This document shows positions 56,712 through 64,000 of a stretch of 64,000 nt of DNA, one piece after another (position 1 is the stretch's first letter; each line of letters opens with the position of its first letter). Location: assembly GCA_963813345.1 (NCBI GenBank), contig CAWEYR010000014.1, positions 113,561 to 177,560 of the forward strand, written 5' to 3'. Both the position numbers and the translations under genes were made by a program. Under the pieces are notes generated by a model. The model was not told where the DNA came from, searched no databases, and worked only from the letters and a program-made list of their open reading frames with translations. This DNA comes from CAWDDA01 sp963813345. Its GTDB lineage: Bacteria; Acidobacteriota; Blastocatellia; RBC074.

Positions 56712-59046
56712 TCAGGCAATTGAATGGATGCCGCGCCAGATTTTCTCCGGTCTTAAGGGCATGTCGAGATGTTTGACCTTGAAGGGCTGCAGAGCGTCCA
56801 TGACGGCATTTACAATCGCAGGAGTCGATCCGATCGTTCCTGCTTCGCCGACTCCCTTGACGCCGAGCGGGTTCACATCAGTTGGAGTCTCCGTCCGGTC
56901 AGTTTCGTATCTCGGAAGCTGGTGCGCTTTAGGGACGGCATAATCCATCAGTGTTCCGGTCACGAGTTGTCCGCTCTCGTCATAGACCACCTCTTCATAG
57001 AGCGCCTGCCCAAGTCCCTGCGCGATACCTCCATGCACCTGACCATCGACGAGCATCGGGTTGATAACCTTTCCGCAGTCATCAACGGCGACATAGCGTT
57101 TGATCTCGATTTCACCGGTTTCGCGATCGATCTCGACAGCACAAATGTGAGTTCCGAAGGGGAATGTGAAGTTCTTCGGCTCGAAGAAGTGGCTCGCGGA
57201 GAGACCAGGTTCAGTGTCTTCCGGAAGGCTGCGCGCCAGGTGTGCTGCAAGCGCCACTTCCTGAATCGTCATTTGCTTGTCCTCGGGGCTGCCGCTGAAC
57301 CTGCCGTTTTCAAACGTCACACTCTCAGCGTCGATGCCAAGCATGTGAGCGGCAATTCTCTTTGCCTTTCTAAGCACCTTCTCGGTTGCCATAACGAGTG
57401 CTGTTCCACCGACAGCCGTTGCACGACTTCCGAACGTGCCGATGCCGTATTGGACGATTGAAGTGTCTCCGTGAATAACGGTGACATCATCCATATCCAC
57501 GCCCACCATGTCGGCAGCAATCTGAGCAAACGAAGTTTCCTGTCCCTGTCCGTGAGGTGATACGCCGGTGAGTACGGTGACTTTTCCTGTGGGCTCAATG
57601 CGCACAGTCGCACTCTCCCACCCGCCCGCAGGCATCGCTGACGAAGGTCCAAGTGCGCAAATTTCGACATAGGTTGAGAGGCCGATTCCTACAATTCGTC
57701 CCTCACTTCGCGCCTTCTTCTGATCGGCACGCAATTGATCGTAACCAGCGATTGCCAGCGCTTTGTCGAGCGCCGCACCATAGTCACCGCTGTCGTAAAG
57801 GAGCCCCGTAGCCGTTGCGAACGGGAATTCACTTGGTTTCGGAAAGTTGAGCCGCCGGACTTCGACAGGATCGAGCGAAAGCTCCTGCGCGACGATATCC
57901 ATAACACGCTCGACCACAAATGTAGCCTCGGGACGTCCGGCGCCTCGATACGCGTCGGTCGCCATCTTGTTTGTGAACACGCCGGTACATACCATCGAGA
58001 TTGCGGGAATCTTGTATGCTCCCGAGAGCATCAATCCGGTAAGAGTCGGAATCGCAGGCGTCAGAAGCTGATGATATGCGCCGAGGTCTGCAGTTACCGT
58101 ATAGCGAAGGCCCAGAATAGCGCCATTGTTCTTTACGGCAACTTCGATATTTCCAGTCTGCGCCCGGCCGTGGATCGTCGCGGCAAGATTCTCGCGACGT
58201 GACTCTATCCATTTGACAGGTCGTGCGAGCTGCATTGCGATGAATCCAAGCAGCGCCTCTTCAGCATAAATGTTGAGCTTTGACCCGAAGCCTCCACCTA
58301 CTTCAGGTGTCACGATTCGAAGCCGGTTCTCAGGAATGCTCAACATCACCGCTACTTGAGTGCGGAGCAAATGTGGTATCTGCGTCGAACTCCAGATCGT
58401 CAGTTGCTGCTCGCCAGGCCAGTAGTTTGCCAGCACGCCCCGAGGTTCGAGCGAAACAGGTGCGAGCCGCTGGTTTACGATCTTCTGGCTGACCACGCGA
58501 TCGGCCTGTGCGAATGCCTGATCCACGTCACCAAGTCCGGCGCGATGCACATACGCGATGTTGTCCCCAAACTCTTCGTGTACCAGCGGACTAGTCGGAT
58601 GAGCCGCACCCTCTGGCATCGACGACTACATCAAGCGGATCGAAATCAATATTGATCAGGTCGACAGCATCACGCGCAGCATACATGTCGGTGGCGACAA
58701 CAGCAGCGACTGGCTGACCCACAAAGAGCACCTTTTTCTGGGCAAGCACGGGGTATTGAGGAACCTTCAGCCCTTCCAGCGACGCGCCGCAGGGAACAAA
58801 TCCGACCTTGCCTCGCACGTCTTCACCGGTAAAGACTGCGACCACGCCCGGAGCATTTCGCGCTGCTTCGACATCGACAGAGGTGATTCGAGCGTGCGCA
58901 TGCGGACTTCGAAGAAATGCAACCTGCAGGGTGTCGGCGAGTTTGATGTCATCAACATAGTGCCCGAGTCCCTGAATCAGTCGAGGGTCTTCCGTACGCT
59001 TGACGGATCGTCCCACATATTTGCCGTCCCCACCGTTCCCTGACAT
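56712..59046 (-). CDS. Molybdenum hydroxylase large subunit, form II CoxL-like (frameshifted)
   Basis: About 778 residues. The N-terminal piece (58591-59046) reads KYVGRSVKRTEDPRLIQGLG and LRSPHAHARITSVDVEAARN. The frame slips in the CC/GG near 58615; dropping one base gives VVVDAEGAAHPTSPLVHEE and the long frame. The active-site loop is TDAYRGAGRPEATFV: AYRGAGR marks form II, whereas true CO dehydrogenases of form I have AYRCSFR. The catalytic Glu lies in GVKGVGEAGTIG near the end. So an aldehyde or N-heterocycle hydroxylase is more likely than a CO dehydrogenase. Confidence 0.9.
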
Positions 59047-59055
59047 CGCTCCTCC

Positions 59056-59538
59056 TTATCGTGCCGCAGGTGTTGCATTGTTGATCTTGTTCGCAGCGGC
59101 CTTGACCGCGTCGACAATGTTTTGATAGCCAGTGCATCGACAGAGGTTTCCCTCGAGACCTTCGCGAATCTCAGATTCAGTGGGATCGGGGTGAGTCTGG
59201 AGCAGGCCACACGAAGCCATGATCATTCCAGGCGTACAGAAACCACACTGTAATCCGTGAAGCTCCCAGAAACTCTGCTGGATCGGATGCAACTCGCCGT
59301 TGGAAGCGAGGCCTTCTATCGTGGTGATCTTTGATCCGCTGGCTTGAACGGCAAGCAGCGTGCAGGATTTTACGGCCAGCCCATCGAGAAGCACGGTGCA
59401 TGATCCGCAGAGTGAGGTCTCGCAGCCAATGTGAGTTCCCGTAAGTCCCGCAACCTCGCGAATGAAATGCACGAGCAAGACTCGCGGCTCGACACTGGCC
59501 TTGTGTTCCTTGCCGTTGATGGTAACCGAGATGTCCAA
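59056..59538 (-). CDS. Molybdenum hydroxylase 2Fe-2S subunit (CoxS-like)
   Basis: TTG 59538 is chosen because AGGAGG lies 6 bases upstream and the family starts exactly there (DISVTINGKEHKASVEPRVL); 160 residues. Plant-type 2Fe-2S Cys set in GCETSLCGSCTVLLDG with C in VKSCTLLA, and the second cluster in GLQCGFCTPGMIM and GNLCRCTGYQNIVDAV. First gene of the S-L-M operon; the large subunit follows after 9 bases. Confidence 0.92.
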   Translation of the reverse strand: MDISVTINGKEHKASVEPRVLLVHFIREVAGLTGTHIGCETSLCGSCTVLLDGLAVKSCTLLAVQASGSKITTIEGLASNGELHPIQQSFWELHGLQCGFCTPGMIMASCGLLQTHPDPTESEIREGLEGNLCRCTGYQNIVDAVKAAANKINNATPAAR

Positions 59539-59658
59539 GCGCTGCCTCCTTTGATGCTTCGCCGTCCGGAGCAACTTACAATTACTAATTTTAGGAAAAT
59601 TCCCGAGCGAATTGCCGGGTTATGGTACACGCGAGGAAACGGGAAAAGCAATTGAAGA

Positions 59659-59795
59659 AGTGGTCGGTGGTCAGTGGTCAGTGGTCAGTGTATGGAGTTC
59701 AAGCTTTAGCTTGCTCTTGCATTCGAGTAAGCAACAGCAAGCTAAAGCTTGAACTCCAATACCCTGACCCCTGCGACCACTGACCACCTGACCCC
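59659..59795. repeat. Composite nested palindrome, family A copy 6
   Basis: Inner arms 59691-59715 and 59736-59761 share the GGAGTTCAAGCTTTAGCTTG core. Outer arms are GGTCAGTGGTCAGTGGTCAG against CTGACCCCTGCGACCACTGACCACC-type words, the same outer style as copy 5. Lies between coxS and the M48 gene. Confidence 0.9.
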
Positions 59796-59802
59796 TTCTT
59801 CC

Positions 59803-60931
59803 TTACGGATCTTTCGAAGGCGGTGCGCTTGACCCTTGCTTCTTGAGCGTGGGCCGTTCCGGTGCCTGCTGTTTACCAGCATCGGCGTCAGTCGATGTAG
59901 TCGCCGGAGCATTCGGATCAGAGCTTCCCGGCTGTGATGGCTGACGCTTCTTGAGCGTGGGACGCGCGTCCTTGTCACCCGCGGCTCCACCACCGCGGCT
60001 GGCCGTCGTCGATCGCGCATTGGTCAATGAAATCAACCGGCCACGCGCCTGATTGAAATCAGACGTATTGATCGTGTATTCGCTGCGGTCCGGGAATCGC
60101 GCAATCAGGGTGTTCACTTTCTGAATACGATCTCCAACCACTGGATGCGTCATGAAGAATCTTCGACATGGTTCCCGGCTTCTTCTTCTCCTTTGACTCC
60201 AGTTTCTCGAAGAAGGTCACAAGAGCGTGTGGATCGTAACCGGATGCCCACAAATACTGAGCAGCGAGCATGTCAGCTTCTTCTTCAGCGGCGCGGCTGA
60301 ACTTGAGGAACCCGAGAGGGATCGCGAGTGCAGCGGCCTGCTGAATCGCGTAGCCTGCCCAGCCACCAAGGAAGATCAGCGGAAGTGTACCCCAGTTGAT
60401 AAGCTCGCCCTTTGATGCCTGTTCGACACCGTGACGCGCTGCGACGTGTGCTATCTCATGCGCCATCGGCCCTGCGAGCTCGGCCTCGTTCTCGGCCGCG
60501 AGTATCAGTCCCTTGTTGACATAAAAGAACCCGCCCGGGAGGGCAAAGGCATTGACCACATCGTCGTCAAGAACCTTGATCGTGAAAGGAACCTTGGCAT
60601 CCGAATGAAGCACCAGATTCTGACCGACACGGTTGATGTACTCGGCGATGATCGGATCGTCAATCAGCTTTGCCGACCGATCGATCTCCTGCGCCAGCCC
60701 GCGTCCCATGGCAACTTCTTTTTCGAATGAATAGAAGTTGATCTGGCTCTTGTTGATATTTCGCTTGCCAACCAGCTCCGGATTCTCTTTTTCTGTAAGT
60801 GTCTGCGACGCCGATGTCGGTTTCGCTTGAGCGGCTGCCGGCTTGTCTTGAGCTGATACTGGTGCGATCAGAAGAAGCGATAACGCTCCGATGGCGAGAA
60901 GCCTTCGGTGCGATGAGAACGTAGTGCCCAT
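59803..60931 (-). CDS. M48 family metalloprotease (frameshifted)
   Basis: ATG 60931 (MGTTFSSHRRLLAIGALSLL) with GGAGG 8 bases upstream starts a signal peptide ending at SAQ; about 375 residues. Zinc motif MAHEIAHVAARHG, third ligand in AAEEEADMLAAQYLW. The frame slips near 60160; dropping one T of TT gives TMSKIFMTHPVVGDRIQK, restoring the conserved THP motif. The C-terminus is a low-complexity tail with two RPTLKK motifs. It resembles BepA/YfgC-like and Oma1-like envelope proteases, minus TPRs. Predicted periplasmic quality control. Confidence 0.88.
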
Positions 60932-61011
60932 ACGCGTTGCCTCCGGGGGAGAGCGAGAACTTTCGAGTTCAAACCGGCGATAGTGGAGCCGCCGGTAAAC
61001 AATCACTTCTT

Positions 61012-61044
61012 GATGAAGTCAGGATGAAGTCAGGATGAAGTCAG
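61012..61044. repeat. Three perfect 11-bp direct repeats upstream of the M48 gene
   Basis: GATGAAGTCAG repeated three times head to tail, 81 bases before the M48 start codon. An 11-bp period places the repeats on one DNA face, as in response-regulator sites. Function is inferred. The rest of 61045-61198 holds no gene; a TATAAT on the minus strand at 61119-61124 could be a -10. Confidence 0.6.
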
Positions 61045-61198
61045 ATTAGTCTGGCTTGGTCCAGGTTTCACGGCTCCAGTAAGACTTTGCGATCCACGAC
61101 CGCGTGATTGCAATACACATTATAACCAAAAGCCACTCAAGTAGATCCCTCATTTGTAATTAAACTTTACTCACCTTGAAATCCCCTAACTTCCTGAC

Positions 61199-61250
61199 CA
61201 AAAAGCAAAAGGCCCGCCTCTACCCCCTTTAGGATATCGAGGCGGGCCTT
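61199..61250 (-). terminator. Rho-independent terminator
   Basis: On the minus strand, a perfect 12-bp stem AAGGCCCGCCTC/GAGGCGGGCCTT (61239-61250 and 61209-61220) is followed by TTTTGCTTTTT. It lies 36 bases after the stop of the small charged secreted protein gene. Confidence 0.92.
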
Positions 61251-61285
61251 CAAATGAGACCCCTCGCTTTCGTTGCGGTTTGTGC

Positions 61286-61531
61286 TCAATAGAACATGGG
61301 CTTACGCTTGTCGTCTTTCTTCTTCGAGTCCCCGCGATCCCGCCCGCCACCGCGATCATCCTCTCGCTTTGGCTTCTCTTTCTCCTTCTCCTTCGCCTTT
61401 TCGGGCTGCTTCCTCGGCAGATCACGTTGTACGTAATATGTCGAAGAACCCTGCTCGAACGCCGGCACCGACACCACTGCAAACAAAGTCAGAATCACCA
61501 CCAACACCAGTTTTTTCGTCCTGCTAATCAT
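61286..61531 (-). CDS. Small secreted, highly charged protein
   Basis: 81 residues: signal peptide (KLVLVVILTLFAVVSVPAF) then a 50-residue tail of Lys, Glu, Arg and Asp (PEKAKEKEKEKPKRED, then RGGGRDRGDSKKKDDKRK) ending MFY. The mature part is intrinsically disordered. The strong terminator downstream supports a real, separately transcribed gene. No family recognised. Confidence 0.65.
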   Translation of the reverse strand: MISRTKKLVLVVILTLFAVVSVPAFEQGSSTYYVQRDLPRKQPEKAKEKEKEKPKREDDRGGGRDRGDSKKKDDKRKPMFY

Positions 61532-61720
61532 TCGTTGTTGTCACCCCACTCTACGAAAGCAAGGGGAACCAAAAGCTCATCGCTTTCGATTGAGTAGTGG
61601 GCAACTATTATGCCAACCGCCGCCATCGGCACACAAGCTGTAAACTCTTATAAATGCAGCAACTAGCAAAGTCTGCCCGAAACGGCACTGTCATCATGCT
61701 AACCGACTTAGAGCACCAGT

Positions 61721-63108
61721 CTAACCGATTTGGGATGCTCTTTCGCCGTCAAATGGCCAACGGGACGAATGAAATGACCATAATAGAAACGCGACTGCGC
61801 CAGCCAGGAGCGTCGCGAGACCAAACAGAATGATGTATGGATCAGTCGTCGCGAAAATGTATATCCAACCGACAAGGGCGATCAGATTCGGTATCGGATA
61901 CAGCCAGATACGATAGGGCCGCGGCATCTCCGGCCGCAAACGGCGCAGTAACCATACGGCGACGATCTGACCTACGAATTGAATCAGTATCCGCGTCGTG
62001 ATCAAAGCGTCGATTACCAGACCGAGACTGAAAAAACTGGCGAGCAATCGAAACCAGTCCAATCACCACAAGCGATACGGCAGGGAAATGTTTTGAGGGA
62101 TGTAGCCGTCCAAAGATTCGAAAGAAGTAACCGTCGCGAGCCGCTGCAAACGGAATTCGTGAATAGCCGAGCAGCAGGGCAAAGCACGATCCGAAGGCCG
62201 TCCAAAGAACCATCACCGTAAAGATCGACGCAAACCCGCGCCCGAAAATCCGCTCGATAAAGATCGAAACGATGAAATTCGCCTCCGGCTTGGATGCTGC
62301 CGGGACAAATTCGCGCCACGGCACGACACCGATGATGGAAAAGTTGATTGCGATATAGATTGCTGCGACTGCAACTACACTGATCAGAATCGACCGAGGT
62401 ATTGCGCGGCCAGGATTCTTCACTTCATCGCCGATGTAACAAATGTCGTAGTAGCCGAGATAATCGTACACACCTATTCTCGACGCTGCTCCAAGTCCGA
62501 GAAGAAATCCAATTGAAGAAATCGAATGCTCCCGGCGGGAAGTCGAAAGCAATTCGTGGATCAAAATTGAACGCGCCTGTGACGATTACGATCATCGTCG
62601 TGAGAAGCGTCCCGATCCACAGGCTGACGGTGATCTTTCCGATATGCGATATCTTGCGATAGAGAAGAAGAATGTTGAGCAGTCCGATGCCCGCTGCGAT
62701 TGCCTGAGTTTGCCAACTCGAAATACCTTTCCATAGGTAACCGGCATATTGAGCGAAGCCTATATAGCCTGACGCGATCTCCAAAGGGCCACTAAAGATG
62801 AACTGCCAGATAAAAAGAAATGACATCAATCGGCCCCAGGACTCGCGCCCGAAACCTTCGCGAAGAAAAATGTAGGAACCACCCGAACCTGGAAGCGCAG
62901 CTCCGAGCTCGCTCCAGACCATGCCATCCGGAATGACAATCGCCAGCGCGACCAGCCAACCGAGCATTGCCTGCGGGCCTCCCAGTGCAGACATGAGCAG
63001 CGGGATCGTGATGAATGGACCAATGCCAATCATGTTCGACATATTCAGAGCCGTCGCCTGAAGCGTGCCAAAGTGTCGAATGAGATGCGGATGGTTGCTG
63101 CTCTCCAA
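61721..63108 (-). CDS. APC family amino acid/polyamine permease (frameshifted twice)
   Basis: About 460 residues, 12 helices expected. Start MESSNHPHLIRHFGTLQATA; helix 1 region LNMSNMIGIGPFITIPLLMS holds the APC substrate loop. Slip one near 62535: dropping one A of AA gives AFDFFIGFLLGLGAASRIGV. Slip two in the T6 run near 62036: dropping one T gives IARQFFSLGLVIDALITTRI. The middle part has YDICYIGDEVKNPGRAIPRS, the APC helix 6 to loop signature. Imports an amino acid or similar amine by symport. Lies 20 bases after the NUDIX gene. Confidence 0.88.
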
Positions 63109-63128
63109 CGTGATATTCCTTTCAGCGG

Positions 63129-63722
63129 TCAGTCCAGAGCCGTGAGAAACATCGATATGATTCTCTCGGTTATTCCCCAGATTGGCCCTTTCTCCGAGTT
63201 AAAGGCTGGCCAGGATTGGTCTGACCCTTCGATGGTGTACGAAACGCTCGACACCGGTCCTTCACGTTTCAGCAGCTCGATTGGAATCCAGAACGTGTGT
63301 GCGACTTCATGACTGAGAGTGATCTTCGCATCCGGAGGGGCGAGAGCGACAAACGGCGTAATCACGATCGGCGGCAGGCGCGAACTGCGAGGTGAAAGAT
63401 CATCGAGCTGCCCGATGACCGATTGATGGCGATCGATTGCGAGTCCAACCTCCTCGTACACTTCTCGGAGAGCTGTTTCCATAAGATCGCGGTCATCTGA
63501 GGATGCGCGCCCACCGGGAAGTGCGAGATGCCCGGACCAATGATCTGCGGGGTTCTCCGCACGCTGGATGATGAGCAGCTCAGCTACTCCGCTGTTGTTT
63601 CGAATGACAAGTGCGACCGCCGCACGAGGGATGGTGGTATCGGAAATGTTTTCGGGCTCCCCATGTGGGCGTTGTCCGAATACCTTGGTGATTTGAGCGA
63701 TAGTGAGGTCGAAATTCGTCAT
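63129..63722 (-). CDS. NUDIX hydrolase, CoA pyrophosphatase-like
   Basis: ATG 63722 (MTNFDLTIAQITKVFGQRPH) gives 197 residues; the frame above it is family B repeat. The UPF0035-like segment HLALPGGRASSDDRDLMET precedes the NUDIX box core ALREVYEEVGL. The N-terminal PRAAVALVIRN and later PPIVITPFVALAPPD fit the NudL branch, which cleaves CoA and its esters to 4'-phosphopantetheine and 3',5'-ADP. First gene of a likely operon with the APC permease. Confidence 0.88.
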   Translation of the reverse strand: MTNFDLTIAQITKVFGQRPHGEPENISDTTIPRAAVALVIRNNSGVAELLIIQRAENPADHWSGHLALPGGRASSDDRDLMETALREVYEEVGLAIDRHQSVIGQLDDLSPRSSRLPPIVITPFVALAPPDAKITLSHEVAHTFWIPIELLKREGPVSSVSYTIEGSDQSWPAFNSEKGPIWGITERIISMFLTALD

Positions 63723-63755
63723 TCTTTTGCCGGAACATTGCGCTGCGACGCAGCG

Positions 63756-63965
63756 CAATCACCGCGGAGCGGTGCGAGAACGTAGCCAGGGGTTGAGTCT
63801 TCGAAACCCCTGGATCGATTCCATTGACCAATTGCATCCCTGTGGGATGCGAGAAAGACGCGCGTGTCACTCGATCCGTTTCTCGCATCCCTCCGGGATG
63901 CACTCTCTCTCACAATGCAACCAGGGGTTTCGAAGACTCAACCCCTGGCTACGATCTTTTACGCC
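63756..63965. repeat. Long palindromic element, family B copy 2
   Basis: Same architecture as 12927-13157: CACCGCGGAGCGGTGCGAGA...GGTTGAGTCTTCGAAACCCC against GGGGTTTCGAAGACTCAACC...CTGGCTACG, with an inner GGGATGCGAGAAA / TTTCTCGCATCCC stem. The outermost right end differs (CTTTTACGCC instead of TCTCGCACCGC), so that arm has been replaced or truncated. It lies upstream of the NUDIX gene and runs to near the window end. Bases 63966-64000 show no gene. Confidence 0.88.
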
Positions 63966-64000
63966 TCCGGCGTAAAGCGGATTCCAAAAAATGTCTAAGC

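Noticed and set aside
56712..59538. Aerobic (form I) CO dehydrogenase
   Set aside because: The active-site loop is AYRGAGR, not AYRCSFR.
63580..63975. Open frames over the right end of the window, including a basic 107-residue frame
   Set aside because: They combine antisense NUDIX coding sequence with family B repeat.
1..64000. CRISPR array, prophage, integron or transposase
   Set aside because: No regularly spaced direct repeats, att-like pairs or transposase/integrase motifs were found; the repeats present are palindromic and dispersed.
1..64000. tRNA or rRNA genes
   Set aside because: No T-loop GGTTCGAxxCC with a matching cloverleaf and no rRNA-like stretches were noticed; GGTTCGA near 2961, 41640 and 46079 belongs to repeats.

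Overview
The window looks like a chromosomal segment of a Gram-negative, aerobic heterotroph, most plausibly an Acidobacteriota member (Blastocatellia-like). This is inference from gene content, not a database match. Supporting content: heptose/LPS genes (waaF, gmhB), an Oar-like TonB receptor with an N-terminal carboxypeptidase-regulatory domain, a CRTAC1/TPR pair, an NxxGxVxFxA repeat protein, a form II CoxL-type enzyme, and many palindromic intergenic repeats. No rRNA, tRNA, CRISPR array, transposase or phage gene was seen.

Layout. 1-9.7 kb (minus strand): a caspase-like protein and a VWA/amidotransferase-like membrane protein, a DHA2 drug exporter, an enoyl-CoA hydratase, then an LPS heptose run (waaF, gmhB, a second GT9 enzyme, a methyltransferase/DUF3108 protein). 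9.8-12.8 kb (plus): an M1-peptidase-like protein that has lost all its zinc ligands and ends in TPRs, plus a secreted unknown. 13.2-20.9 kb: peptidoglycan-binding protein, HtrA protease, TPR protein, secreted DinB-like protein, DinG-type helicase, secreted dual-specificity phosphatase, small unknown. 21-34.3 kb: a carbohydrate or sugar-acid catabolic island on the minus strand (Tat-type TIM-barrel protein, Tat-type Gfo/Idh/MocA oxidoreductase, TonB receptor, IolB-like cupin, MFS symporter, D-2-hydroxyacid dehydrogenase, FSA-type aldolase, aldehyde dehydrogenase), with an S41 protease and a LacI regulator beside it. 34.3-37.6 kb: TPR and CRTAC1 proteins in one operon with that LacI gene. 37.7-38.8 kb: hrcA with its CIRCE operator. 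39-54.1 kb (plus): complex I genes nuoABCDEFGHJKLMN, with nuoI missing, and a coupled unknown gene. 54.3-59.5 kb: NxxGxVxFxA protein and the coxSLM-type hydroxylase. 59.8-63.7 kb: M48 protease, small charged secreted protein, APC permease, NUDIX hydrolase.

Two window-wide observations matter for using this annotation. First, about 18 genes, including essential-looking nuoD, nuoL and nuoM, are split by single-base frameshifts. In many cases deleting one base from a 2-6 base homopolymer restores the expected protein, so most breaks are probably sequence or assembly errors; I annotate those genes as full-length loci. Second, intergenic gaps are packed with palindromic elements of at least seven families, some nested inside one another, and several reach into gene starts or stops.

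The most unusual biology visible is the zinc-ligand-free M1-like/TPR protein, the catabolic island with two apparently exported enzymes, the gene coupled to nuoN, and the nested palindrome families.
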